Shown: positions 15,261 to 23,877 of the stretch, one piece after another
How positions within the stretch are numbered: the stretch's first letter is position 1
Layout of the letters: every line of letters starts with the position of its first letter
Assembly (NCBI RefSeq): GCF_023184515.1
Contig: NZ_JAAHBP010000013.1
Location: 1-64,000 of the forward strand
Length of the DNA stretch: 64,000 nucleotides
Source of the DNA: Streptomyces sp. D2-8
GTDB taxonomy: Bacteria; Actinomycetota; Actinomycetes; Streptomycetales; Streptomycetaceae
Reading direction: 5' to 3'
The notes under the pieces: model-generated
Told to the model about the DNA's origin: nothing
Databases searched by the model: none
The model's input: the letters and a program-made list of their open reading frames with translations, nothing else
Position numbers and translations under genes: made by a program

Positions 15261-16963
15261 GCCCCACCACCCTTTCCGCCGGTCCTGAACACGGGCACGT
15301 CACCTTCCTGGGTGCCGGACCCGGAGATCCGGGACTGCTGACTCTGCGCGCCGTGGAGGCGCTGGCGAACGCGGACGTCCTCGTCGCCGAGCACGAGGTG
15401 CTCGACGTCGTACGTCAGCACGCCAGGCAGGGCGTCTCCGAAGTGCACACGGACACGGATCCATCCCAGGATCCGGCTCCGGGCACAGGAGCGCCCCAGC
15501 TGACGGTAGTTGACGGCACGTCAACCACCGCGGCCGTCCCCCCGGTGCGGGATGCCGCACATCTTGTCATGGAGGCCGCACGGGGCGGCAGGCGGGTCGT
15601 GCGTGCCGTGTCCGGGGACCCGGGCCTCGACACGTACGCCGCCGAGGAGATGCTGGCGTGCGCCGCCGCCGGGGTGCCCTTCGAGGTCGTCCCCGGTATC
15701 GCGAGCGCCGTCGGTGTGCCCGCGTACGCCGGTGTGCCGCTGCGGGACGCGCAAGGCGCGGACGTGCGGTTCGTGGACGCGCGGACGGCGTCGGACCGGT
15801 GCTGGACGGAGGTCGGTGCGTCGGACGGCACGGTCGTCGTGTCCACGACGCTGGACTCCGTCGCCGCGGCGGCCGGCGAGCTCGTCTCCGCCGGGCGCAA
15901 ACCGGACACCCCGATGACGGTCACCGTCGCCGGTACGACCACCCGGCAGCGCACCTGGACCGCCACGCTCGGCACCATCGCGCAGACGCTGAAGCAGCTC
16001 AAGGTGCTGCCCTCGCCCGAGGGTGGCCGGCCGGTGATAGCCGTGGTCGGTGAGCGTTCCGCCGCCGCCCAGCGCGACCAGCTCGCGTGGTTCGAGTCCA
16101 AGCCGCTGTTCGGCTGGAAGGTGCTCGTGCCGCGGACGAAGGAGCAGGCGGCGTCGCTCTCCGACCAGTTGCGGTCCTACGGGGCCGTGCCGCACGAGGT
16201 GCCGACGATCGCCGTCGAGCCGCCGCGCACGCCCCAGCAGATGGAGCGTGCGGTCAAGGGGCTCGTCACGGGCCGCTACGAGTGGATCGCCTTCACCTCG
16301 GTGAACGCGGTCAAGGCCGTGCGGGAGAAGTTCGAGGAGTACGGGCTCGACGCGCGTGCCTTCGCGGGCATCAAGGTCGCGGCCGTCGGCGAGCAGACGG
16401 CGAAGGCGCTGATCGCGTTCGGTGTGAAGCCGGACCTGGTGCCGAGCGGTGAGCAGTCGGCCGCCGGTCTGCTGGAGGACTGGCCGCCCTACGACCCGGT
16501 CTTCGACCCGATCGACCGAGTCTTCCTGCCGCGTGCCGACATCGCCACGGAGACGCTGGTCGCCGGGCTGATCGAGCTCGGCTGGGAGGTCGACGACGTC
16601 ACGGCCTACCGGACCGTGCGGGCCTCGCCGCCGCCGGCGGAGACCCGCGAGGCGATCAAGGGCGGTGGCTTCGACGCCGTGCTGTTCACGTCGTCCTCCA
16701 CCGTGCGGAACCTGGTCGGCATCGCCGGCAAGCCGCACAACGTCACCGTGATCGCGTGCATCGGCCCGGCCACGGCGAAGACCGCCGAGGAGCACGGGCT
16801 CCGTGTGGACGTGATGGCTCCGGAGCCGTCCGTGCTGAAGCTCGCGGAGGCGCTGGCCGACTTCGGCGCGAAGCGGAGAGCTGCCGCTGTGGAGGCCGGG
16901 GATCCGGTGACGCGGCCGAGTGAGAGGCGGCCGGGGGCTCGGCGGCGGCGTTCGACGACCTGA
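15257..16963 (+). CDS. hemD: Uroporphyrinogen-III C-methyltransferase / uroporphyrinogen-III synthase fusion
   Basis: A 568-residue two-domain protein. Residues ~15-260 are a SAM-dependent tetrapyrrole methylase (CobA/SUMT): FLGAGPGDPGLLTLRAVEAL, then VVRAVSGDPGLDTYAAEE and PGIASAVGVPAYAGVPL. From residue ~280 the HemD synthase follows: WKVLVPRTKEQAASLSDQLR, IAFTSVNAVKAVREKFEEYG and DAVLFTSSSTVRNLVG. It makes uroporphyrinogen III and can divert it towards siroheme/cobalamin. In the first domain the methylase insert around residues 55-80 is Thr/Ser/Pro-rich. The start is TTG 15257 overlapping the hemC stop. It is the last gene of the rex operon. Confidence 0.95.
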   Translation: MSPTTLSAGPEHGHVTFLGAGPGDPGLLTLRAVEALANADVLVAEHEVLDVVRQHARQGVSEVHTDTDPSQDPAPGTGAPQLTVVDGTSTTAAVPPVRDAAHLVMEAARGGRRVVRAVSGDPGLDTYAAEEMLACAAAGVPFEVVPGIASAVGVPAYAGVPLRDAQGADVRFVDARTASDRCWTEVGASDGTVVVSTTLDSVAAAAGELVSAGRKPDTPMTVTVAGTTTRQRTWTATLGTIAQTLKQLKVLPSPEGGRPVIAVVGERSAAAQRDQLAWFESKPLFGWKVLVPRTKEQAASLSDQLRSYGAVPHEVPTIAVEPPRTPQQMERAVKGLVTGRYEWIAFTSVNAVKAVREKFEEYGLDARAFAGIKVAAVGEQTAKALIAFGVKPDLVPSGEQSAAGLLEDWPPYDPVFDPIDRVFLPRADIATETLVAGLIELGWEVDDVTAYRTVRASPPPAETREAIKGGGFDAVLFTSSSTVRNLVGIAGKPHNVTVIACIGPATAKTAEEHGLRVDVMAPEPSVLKLAEALADFGAKRRAAAVEAGDPVTRPSERRPGARRRRSTT

Positions 16964-16990
16964 GGTCCGGGCTGGTTCTGCCTGCTGCGG

Positions 16991-18379
16991 CTACGCGGGT
17001 GTCACCGCGTGGCCGTAGCGCAGCAGGTTCGCCGGGTCGTAGGTGGCCTTGTCGTGGCGTAGGCGTTCGTAGACTTCGGGGCTCCAGGCGCGGGCACGGT
17101 CCTGTTCGTCGCCCGGGGTGCCGTGGATGTTGACCATGGTGCGGCCCGTGCCGTAGGGGGCCATGGCGGTGTAGAGGCGGCGGGTCGCCTGTTCGACCGC
17201 CTCGGCCACGGGTGGGGCGGGCATGATCCCGACCGACTCCATGAAGTAGCGGGCGTCGCGGGCGCAGACGGCGTCCTCCACGGGGGCCGGGCGGGCCAGT
17301 GCGCCGCCCATGTGGCGCAGCGAGGCGACCAGCAGGGGGTGGTCGGCGCCGGCCGTGGGGCCGACCTGCTCCAGGAACGCGCCGACGGCGTCGGGGGGCA
17401 GGTCGCGCAGGAGCAGGCAGCACTCCCGTGCCGGGAGCGGGTCCTGGGGTTCCATGTGGATGCGGTCCAGGGCCGCGTAGTCCATCTCCTCGACCAGGTC
17501 GACGGCCACCGGGGCGGCTTCCCGGATCGGGGCGATCAGTGCCTCGCCCTCGGCCGTGTCGCCCGGCCAGGCGATCGCGACCCGGGCCCAGAAGCCGCCG
17601 CGCAGGGGCTCCGGGATCTGGGGGATGGGCGGCAGGCGCAGGACCGAGAACATGCTGCACATCTCGTCCGGGACGGTGCGGGTCCAGTCCGTCCAGGCGT
17701 GCAGCAGGGCCTCGGTGTGCTCGGCATGGCAGTAGATGCCGCCGCCGTAGAGGCGGGGGAGCGGGAGCAGTTCGGTGATCAGTGAGGTCACCACGCCCAC
17801 GTTGCCCTTGCCGCCGCGCAGCGCCCAGAACAGTTCCGGTTCGTTCCGGGGGTCCGACTCGCGCAGCCGCCCGTCCGGGGTGACGACCTCGAAGGAGCGG
17901 ACCAGGTCGGCGGCGTAGCCGTAGGCACGGCCGAGGACCGGGAGTCCGCCGCCGAGGACGTAGCCGACGACGCCCGCGTCCGTGGAGGTGCCGCAGAGAC
18001 CGGCCAGGCCGTGCGGGGCGGCCGCGGCCATGACGTGGCTCCACTTCGCGCCCGCGGCGATCCTGGCGGTGCGGGTGGTGGGGTCCACCTGGACATCCGT
18101 CATGCGGGTCGTGTTGATCAGAAGGCCCTGCTCGATGGGGAAGTTGGCGCCGTGGCCGGTGGCCTGGACGGCGACGGGGGTCCGGGTGGCGTTCGCCCAG
18201 CGCATGGCGGTGACGACGTCGTCCGGGCCGGTGGCTCCCACGGCCACGTCCGGGGTGTGGAGGGCGGCCAGGTTGAAGCCGGTGACTTCGTCGGCGTAGG
18301 CGGGGTCGCCGGGACGCAGGACGGGGCCGTTCATCTCTGACAGGGCGAAGAGGTCGGGCGTGTGGTGGGGGGCGGTCAT
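16991..18379 (-). CDS. FAD-binding oxidoreductase, berberine-bridge/PCMH type
   Basis: A 462-residue flavoprotein. Residues ~25-200 are the PCMH FAD-binding domain: PDDVVTAMRWANATRTPVAV, VQATGHGANFP, GTSTDAGVVGYVLGGG and ELFWALRGGKGNVGVVTSL. The C-terminal BBE motif is YDPANLLRYGH. The His of the ATGHGAN loop is the usual site of covalent FAD attachment; a second Cys attachment site is not evident. Substrate unknown. GTCCTCC on the plus strand gives GGAGGAC 6 bases before the ATG. It converges on the hem operon and is divergent from hemB, but nothing ties it to heme synthesis. Confidence 0.82.
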   Translation of the reverse strand: MTAPHHTPDLFALSEMNGPVLRPGDPAYADEVTGFNLAALHTPDVAVGATGPDDVVTAMRWANATRTPVAVQATGHGANFPIEQGLLINTTRMTDVQVDPTTRTARIAAGAKWSHVMAAAAPHGLAGLCGTSTDAGVVGYVLGGGLPVLGRAYGYAADLVRSFEVVTPDGRLRESDPRNEPELFWALRGGKGNVGVVTSLITELLPLPRLYGGGIYCHAEHTEALLHAWTDWTRTVPDEMCSMFSVLRLPPIPQIPEPLRGGFWARVAIAWPGDTAEGEALIAPIREAAPVAVDLVEEMDYAALDRIHMEPQDPLPARECCLLLRDLPPDAVGAFLEQVGPTAGADHPLLVASLRHMGGALARPAPVEDAVCARDARYFMESVGIMPAPPVAEAVEQATRRLYTAMAPYGTGRTMVNIHGTPGDEQDRARAWSPEVYERLRHDKATYDPANLLRYGHAVTPA

Positions 18380-18571
18380 CGCGTCCTCCGTGGGGGCGGG
18401 TACGGAGGGACGGCGGCGGCGAGGGGGCGGGCCGTCGGGGTCCTTGTGCATGTCCTTGTTGTTCTCAGGATGGACCTGGGGGGTGGCGGGCGCATTGCGG
18501 GTGGGAGGGGCCGCCGTGCGCCGACAGTGCGTCGGTATCGGGGGGTTTCGGGCGGGCGTAGCGTAGAGGCC

Positions 18572-19570
18572 ATGTCGACGTACGGATCTTTTCCCGGTTC
18601 CCGGCCGCGGCGTTTGCGGAGCAACCCCGTCATGCGTCGGATGGTTGCCGAGACCCGGCTGCACCCTGCCGACCTCATCCTCCCGGCCTTCGTGCGGGAG
18701 GGCGTCAGCGAGCCCGTGCCGATCGCCGCCATGCCGGGGGTCGTGCAGCACACCCGGGACAGTCTGAAGAAGGCCGCCGCGGAGGCGGTCGCCGCGGGGA
18801 TCTCCGGGATCATGCTGTTCGGCGTGCCGGAGGAGTCGAAGAAGGACGCGCTCGGCACGCCGGGGACCGATCCGGACGGGATCCTCCAGGTGGCCCTCCG
18901 GGATGTGCGGGCCGAGGTCGGCGACGATCTGCTCGTCATGTCCGACCTGTGTCTCGACGAGACCATCGATCATGGGCATTGCGGCGTCCTCGACGATCAA
19001 GGGCGGGTCGACAACGACGCGACCCTGGAGCGGTACGCCGAGATGGCCCAGGTGCAGGCCGACGCCGGCGCCCATGTCGTCGGGCCCAGCGGGATGATGG
19101 ACGGACAGGTCGGGGTCATCCGCGACGCCCTCGATCAGATCGGGCGGGAGGATGTCGCCATCCTCGCCTACACCGCCAAGTACGCCTCCGCCTTCTACGG
19201 GCCCTTCCGGGAGGCCGTCGCCTCGTCCCTGCAGGGGGATCGGAAGACCTACCAGCAGGACCCCGCGAACGCCCGGGAGTCGCTGCGCGAGCTCGCCCTC
19301 GATCTCCAGGAGGGCGCCGACATGGTGATGGTCAAGCCGGCCGGCCCCTACCTGGACATCCTCGCCCGGGTCGCGGACGCCGTGGACGTGCCCGTCGCCG
19401 CCTACCAGATCTCCGGCGAGTACTCGATGGTCGAGGCCGCCGCCGAGAAGGGCTGGATCGACCGGGACCGGGCGATCATGGAGACGCTGACCGGCATCCG
19501 GCGGGCCGGCGCGCGCAGCATCCTCACCTACTGGGCCACCGAAGTGGCCCAGAAGCTCAAGGAGCGGTAG
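18572..19570 (+). CDS. hemB: Delta-aminolevulinic acid dehydratase (porphobilinogen synthase)
   Basis: A 332-residue enzyme that condenses two 5-aminolevulinates into porphobilinogen. It has the PADLILPAFVREG start, the active-site lysines in AYTAKYASAFYGPF and MVMVKPAGPYLD (Schiff base), and PVAAYQISGEYSM. In the metal-binding loop DLCLDETIDHGHCG two of the three zinc Cys are kept and the middle one is Asp, which is intermediate between zinc- and magnesium-type enzymes. TAGCGT at 18559-18564 ends 7 bases before the ATG, so the mRNA is probably leaderless and separate from rex-hemACD. Confidence 0.96.
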   Translation: MSTYGSFPGSRPRRLRSNPVMRRMVAETRLHPADLILPAFVREGVSEPVPIAAMPGVVQHTRDSLKKAAAEAVAAGISGIMLFGVPEESKKDALGTPGTDPDGILQVALRDVRAEVGDDLLVMSDLCLDETIDHGHCGVLDDQGRVDNDATLERYAEMAQVQADAGAHVVGPSGMMDGQVGVIRDALDQIGREDVAILAYTAKYASAFYGPFREAVASSLQGDRKTYQQDPANARESLRELALDLQEGADMVMVKPAGPYLDILARVADAVDVPVAAYQISGEYSMVEAAAEKGWIDRDRAIMETLTGIRRAGARSILTYWATEVAQKLKER

Positions 19571-19582
19571 GAGACAGGGCGC

Positions 19583-20293
19583 TCAGTAGGTCAGCGCGTC
19601 GTCCCTGTCGCGCAGCCAGTAGGTGACCGTGAGCGTGCTGTCGTAGTACACGCCCTCGGCCGGCAGGGCCGGGATCGCCGAGGGGCCGCCGTCGCTGTTC
19701 GGCGTGCGGCCCTGGAAGCCGACCGTGAGCTTGTGGCCGGTGGTGCCCCCTTCGCCGCTGCCGTCGGCCGCCGAGAGCGAGACACCCGCGTAGCCGGACT
19801 CGCCGGGGGCAAGGGTCGTCACCGCCTGCGGCTTGGAGTCCTTGATGGGCCGCGGGACCCACTGCATCTCGTCGAAGCGCAGCACCGGGTAGTAGGTGAG
19901 GTCGCACATCTTCGAGCCGGTGTTCTTGACCGTGAGCAGCATGTGGTTGAGGGGGCGGGGGACCGGCTGTGCGGTGACGGTGGTGTTGGAGCCGTTGCAG
20001 GAGACGCGGGTTGCCGTGGTGCCCTTCGGGGCCTTGCCGCCCTTGGTGGCCTGCGGGCCCGTCCCGCTGCTCGTGTCCTGCGTGCTGTTCGTGGCCGTCC
20101 CGCCGTTCGCAGACGTCCCGCCGTTCGTGCCCTTCCCGCTGTTTCCGCCCTCCGCCGGGTGCGTCGCCGTGACAGTCGCCGACGCAGGCTCGGGCTGGGC
20201 GGCGCCCTCGTCCTTCATGCCCGTGCCGTCCTGGCATGCCGTCAGGGCGAGGGCGGCCAGGAGGGCGACGGGGAGGGCGTGGTACTTGCGCAT
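19583..20293 (-). CDS. DUF4232-type lipoprotein
   Basis: A 236-residue exported protein. The signal peptide LPVALLAALALTAC has a lipobox (LTAC), so the mature protein should start at Cys20 and be anchored outside the membrane. A 75-residue Gly/Thr/Ser/Asn-rich linker follows, then a DUF4232-like beta domain with paired cysteines (RVSCNGSNTTV and KMCDLTYYPVLRF). Function unknown. It is divergent from the membrane HTH gene, 228 bases away, and convergent with hemB. AAAGGAA lies upstream of the ATG. Confidence 0.78.
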   Translation of the reverse strand: MRKYHALPVALLAALALTACQDGTGMKDEGAAQPEPASATVTATHPAEGGNSGKGTNGGTSANGGTATNSTQDTSSGTGPQATKGGKAPKGTTATRVSCNGSNTTVTAQPVPRPLNHMLLTVKNTGSKMCDLTYYPVLRFDEMQWVPRPIKDSKPQAVTTLAPGESGYAGVSLSAADGSGEGGTTGHKLTVGFQGRTPNSDGGPSAIPALPAEGVYYDSTLTVTYWLRDRDDALTY

Positions 20294-20521
20294 GACTGCG
20301 TTTCCTTTCGGACAAAGGCGGTTGGGAAGCAGGCCCAGGCGGGTCGCGCCGCCGGTGGGCCGGGAGCGGCGTGCTTGGATGACCAGAGCTTGTGCGGTGG
20401 TCCGTCCCGGCCGCCAGACCCGGCGGACGATCAGGGACGTTGGAACGCCCGCACATGCTTTGACCAGGGAGAACAGCCATTCCCTGGAACGGGGGAACGG
20501 GACACGGGGCATGGAGGAACG

Positions 20522-21919
20522 GTGTCGGAAGGCACGGCCGCGGCGGATTTCGCCGCGCTGCTGGGGGAGTTGAAGGAGCGCTCGGGGCTGAGCTACGGGG
20601 TGCTCGCCAAGCGGCTCCACATGAGTACGTCGACGCTGCACCGGTACTGCAACGGGGAGGCCGTGCCGACCGATTACGCGCCGGTGGAGCGGCTCGCCCG
20701 GCTGTGCAAGGCGTCGCCGGAGGAACTCGTCGAGCTGCACCGGCGGTGGGTGCTGGCGGATGCGGGGCGGGTGCGCAAGGGGAGTGGTGGCACGGGGGGT
20801 GGCGGTGCGGGGGGTGGTCCTTCCGAGGCGGCCTCCCCGGAGGTGAGCTCCCGGGAGGCGCGCTCTCCGGAGGTGACCACACCGGAGGTGACCGCTCCGG
20901 GGGCCGACGTTCTCGCGCCGCAGGCCGGACCCGCGGATCCCGACGCCCCTGCGCCGGAGCAGCACGCCGGTCGGCGTCCCCGCCGCGCTCTCCTCGCCGG
21001 TGTCGCCGTGGCCGTGGTCCTCGGTGGGGTCGGTCTCGCCGTGGCCGTTCCCTCGGGCGGGACGGACGACGACGGGCGGCGCGGCGCGGCCGTCTCCGGC
21101 GGTGGTGGCGGGCAGGAGAAGGGCGGGGCGGCTTCCGTGTCGCCCTCGGCCGGTTCGTCCTCCGCGGCCGGCGGAGACAAGGACAAGGGGAAAGACAAGG
21201 GGGAGGGGGCTGCCTCCGCGACCTCCACCTCAGCCTCCCCCGGCACCGGCACCGGCACCGGCACCGGCACCGGCGAGGACCGCCCTGGGCGTGAAGCCGC
21301 CCCCGCCTCCGCTCCCCTCACCGTGGACACCGAGCCGCACGCCTGGGAGAGCCCGTGCTCTCAGCGCTACCTGGTGAATCTGCCGCCGGGCCGGGTGGTG
21401 CCGCCGCCGCTGGAGCAGGACGCGCCCGGCTGGGTGTCGGCGATGGGGGCCGTGCCGTCGGGGGAGCAGTTCCTGAAGCTGACCGTGCAGGGGACGGGCA
21501 AGGAGACCGTGGTCGTCAAGGGGCTGACGGTCCGTATGGCCGGGAAGCGTGCGCCGCTCGCCTGGAACGACTACGCCATGGGGTACCCGGGCGTCGGCTG
21601 CGGCGGCGGCGTGCCGACCCGGTTCTTCACGGTCGCGCTGGACGCCGCGCGCCCGTCGGTCGTGCCCGAGGCGGGGCACGCGAACTTCCCGTTCAAGGTG
21701 AGCGAGTCCGACCCGGAGGTGTACTACATCCGGGCCGACGCCTCCGCGTACGACGTCAGCTGGTATCTGGAGCTGACCTGGTCCAGCGGCAGCCGGACGG
21801 GCACGCTCACCGTGGACGACCACGGCCGGCCCTTCCGCACGAGCGGCAACAACGGGCGCCCGGCGTACGAGTTCCCGCTGGGCGGCGAGAAGTGGGTCGA
21901 GGAGGGGACCACGGAGTAG
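20522..21919 (+). CDS. Membrane-anchored Xre-type helix-turn-helix protein with extracytoplasmic domain
   Basis: A 465-residue protein. Residues ~8-75 form an Xre-like HTH (LKERSGLSYGVLAKRLHMST, STLHRYCNGEAVPTDYAPV). A Pro/Glu/Ala-rich linker leads to one membrane helix, LLAGVAVAVVLGGVGLAVAV, at about residues 158-180. Outside come a Lys/Asp and Gly-Thr repeat stretch and a domain of about 200 residues with Cys (SPCSQRYLVNLPPG, YPGVGCGGG). The layout suggests a one-component membrane regulator or a cell-wall linked factor; its ligand is unknown. GTG 20522 has GGAGG 4 bases upstream. The divergent DUF4232 lipoprotein may be a partner. Confidence 0.75.
   Translation: MSEGTAAADFAALLGELKERSGLSYGVLAKRLHMSTSTLHRYCNGEAVPTDYAPVERLARLCKASPEELVELHRRWVLADAGRVRKGSGGTGGGGAGGGPSEAASPEVSSREARSPEVTTPEVTAPGADVLAPQAGPADPDAPAPEQHAGRRPRRALLAGVAVAVVLGGVGLAVAVPSGGTDDDGRRGAAVSGGGGGQEKGGAASVSPSAGSSSAAGGDKDKGKDKGEGAASATSTSASPGTGTGTGTGTGEDRPGREAAPASAPLTVDTEPHAWESPCSQRYLVNLPPGRVVPPPLEQDAPGWVSAMGAVPSGEQFLKLTVQGTGKETVVVKGLTVRMAGKRAPLAWNDYAMGYPGVGCGGGVPTRFFTVALDAARPSVVPEAGHANFPFKVSESDPEVYYIRADASAYDVSWYLELTWSSGSRTGTLTVDDHGRPFRTSGNNGRPAYEFPLGGEKWVEEGTTE
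21242..21271 (+). repeat. Five tandem GGCACC hexamers
   Basis: Five perfect copies of GGCACC encode (Gly-Thr)5 in the extracytoplasmic linker of the HTH membrane protein. Copy number may vary between strains. Confidence 0.95.
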
Positions 21920-21935
21920 TCCTGAAGGGGCAGGC

Positions 21936-22301
21936 TCAGTGGAACTCGTGGACCAGCTCGATCTTTCCGACGATGTGGGCGTTGAACTCGTCGAGTTCCT
22001 CGGCCGGGACCCACAGTTCGAGGATGGTGCGGCCGCCGGCCTGCTGGACGGGGTAGCGGGCCAGGAAGTCGGTGTCGACCTCGAAGCGGGTGACGAAACC
22101 GGCGCCGTCGTGCTTGACGTTCCAGTCGCGGGCGATCCTGATCGCGTAGTCCTCGTTGAGGACCGGGTAGAAGATCGGCTGCTCGGGGAGCCGGGGTGGC
22201 CAGGCGCGCCAGTCGAGGTCGAGGACCAGGTCCAGCTCCTTGGGTCCGGTGGGGCGCCAGAGGGTCGTCGTCGCTCGGAGGTCGTTCTGCACGGGCACCA
22301 T
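21936..22301 (-). CDS. Conserved small protein of unknown function (often labelled ADP-ribosylation/crystallin J1)
   Basis: A 121-residue soluble protein. The conserved-looking features are TTTLWRPTGPKELDLV, PPRLPEQPIFYPVLNEDYA, ARDWNVKHDGAGFVTRFEV and ELDEFNAHIVGKIELVHEF. Streptomyces homologues carry the ADP-ribosylation/crystallin J1 label, but I see no ADP-ribosylglycohydrolase motif, so the label should not be taken as function. The ATG at 22301 is chosen. It is divergent from the DUF574 methyltransferase gene, with an AT-rich gap between them. Confidence 0.65.
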   Translation of the reverse strand: MVPVQNDLRATTTLWRPTGPKELDLVLDLDWRAWPPRLPEQPIFYPVLNEDYAIRIARDWNVKHDGAGFVTRFEVDTDFLARYPVQQAGGRTILELWVPAEELDEFNAHIVGKIELVHEFH

Positions 22302-22378
22302 CAAATCAGTTGAACCGTTAGGTTGTTGACCGCCGTAGTGGTTGCTGATTGAACCACCTACTCTTCAGGGAGACGTCC

Positions 22379-23281
22379 ATGTCCGGTGACGCCCTCAGCC
22401 AGGATCCGGCCGAGCTGCAGAGGAGGATCGACAGCAGCAAGGCGCACCCGGCCCGGGTCTACGACGTCTTCCTCGGCGGCAAGGACCACTACCCCGCCGA
22501 CCGGAACGCGGCCGCTGCCGCGCTCGCCGCCAACCCGCGCGGGTACCTCGACGTACGGCACAACCGCGACTTCCTGCGGCGCGCGGTGACCACGCTCGTG
22601 GCGCAGGACGGTATCCGGCAGTTCCTCGACATCGGGACCGGGCTGCCCACCGCCGAGAACGTGCACCAGATCGCGCAGCGCATCGCGCCCGAGTCGCGGG
22701 TCGTGTACGTCGACAACGACCCCGTGGTGCTCACGCACGCACGCGCCCTGCTGACCAGCGGCCCCGAGGGGCGCACGGACTACATCGACGCCGATCTGCG
22801 GGACCCGGCCGGCATCCTCGAACAGGCCGCCAAGACACTGGACTTCGACCGGCCGGTCGCGCTCTGCCTGGTCGCGATCCTGCACTTCGTCGCGGACGAG
22901 GAGGCGTATCCCCTGGTGAGCGGGCTGCTCGACGGACTGCCCGGCGGCAGCCGGCTGGTGCTGAGCCACCTCACCGAGGACCTCAACCCCGAGAACATCC
23001 GCGCGGTCCAGCGGACGTACACCGAGCGCGGGTTCACCTTCGTGCTGCGCTCCCGGGCCGACGTCGAGCGGTTCTTCACGGAGAACCGGGTGGAGATCGC
23101 CGCCCCGGGGGTCGTCCCCGCGCACCGCTGGCGGCCCGACCACGCCGCTCCCGTCCCCGAGCAGCCGGAGGAGTCCTTCCTCGCCGGACTGGAGGAGATC
23201 GAGAAGGTGCGGTACCGCGACATCAACGACGTCACGGACGCGGACATCAACGTGTACGCGGCGATCGGCGCCAAGGCGTGA
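22379..23281 (+). CDS. SAM-dependent methyltransferase, DUF574 (Methyltransf_19) family
   Basis: A 300-residue protein of the actinobacterial DUF574 family. Features are RVYDVFLGGKDHYPADRNAA (the family signature), the SAM-binding QFLDIGTGLPTAENVHQ and VVYVDNDPVVLTHARALL, and ALCLVAILHFV after motif III. Family members are very numerous in Streptomyces and their substrates are largely unknown. AGGGAGA lies 5 bases before ATG 22379; an in-frame ATG 30 bases upstream lacks this. Confidence 0.88.
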   Translation: MSGDALSQDPAELQRRIDSSKAHPARVYDVFLGGKDHYPADRNAAAAALAANPRGYLDVRHNRDFLRRAVTTLVAQDGIRQFLDIGTGLPTAENVHQIAQRIAPESRVVYVDNDPVVLTHARALLTSGPEGRTDYIDADLRDPAGILEQAAKTLDFDRPVALCLVAILHFVADEEAYPLVSGLLDGLPGGSRLVLSHLTEDLNPENIRAVQRTYTERGFTFVLRSRADVERFFTENRVEIAAPGVVPAHRWRPDHAAPVPEQPEESFLAGLEEIEKVRYRDINDVTDADINVYAAIGAKA

Positions 23282-23400
23282 GCCACGGTTCCGCCGCGTG
23301 ACCGGCGGGGCGTCCGGATCCCGGAAACCTGCTTGTAGGCGGCACGTACTTCCTTAGGCCGCGGGGCACCAGGCGTCACCGCAGCCGAAGGAGCCGTGTC

Positions 23401-23877
23401 ATGACCGTCGCCGAGCCCCTGCCCCCCCACTCTCCGGTGCCGCCCCTGGCCGCGCGGGCACGGGCCGTCGGCGGCTCTCCCGTACGGGACATCCTCGCCG
23501 TCACCGCCCGCCCCGAGGTGATCAACTTCGCGGGCGGGCTCCCGGCACCGGAGCTGTTCGACGCCCGGGGCATCGCCGCCGCGTACGAGGCCGTGCTCGC
23601 CGAGGCTCCCGAGCGGGCGCAGTACTCCACGACCGAGGGCGAACCCGCGCTGCGGGACGCGCTCGCCGCCCGCACCACCGCGCGCGGCCTGCCGACCGGC
23701 CCCGACGATCTGCTCGTCACCACCGGCAGCCCCGGCGCCCCCTTCTACGCGGGCACGCCCGACCGGACGACCCCGCGGCTGTGCTTCGTGACGCAGACAC
23801 CGCAGGAGATCGAGGCGGGGCTGCGCCGGCTGGGGGAGGGGATCAGTCCCACCAGAACTGCCACGCCCGCTGGTTGA
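23401..23877 (+). pseudogene. PLP-dependent (class I/II) aminotransferase with large internal deletion
   Basis: Residues 1-110 match the N-terminus of an MocR/2-aminoadipate type aminotransferase: PEVINFAGGLPAPELFD, YSTTEGEPALRDALAAR and DDLLVTTGS. The next residues are PGAPFYAG and RLCFVTQTPQEIEAGLRRLG, which belong to the last 40 residues of the family. About 250 residues with the PLP-binding lysine are missing, so the 158-residue product cannot be active. The join lies near 23727-23735 and keeps the frame. AAGGAG precedes the ATG. The C-terminal end overlaps the convergent DUF4253 gene. Confidence 0.85.
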
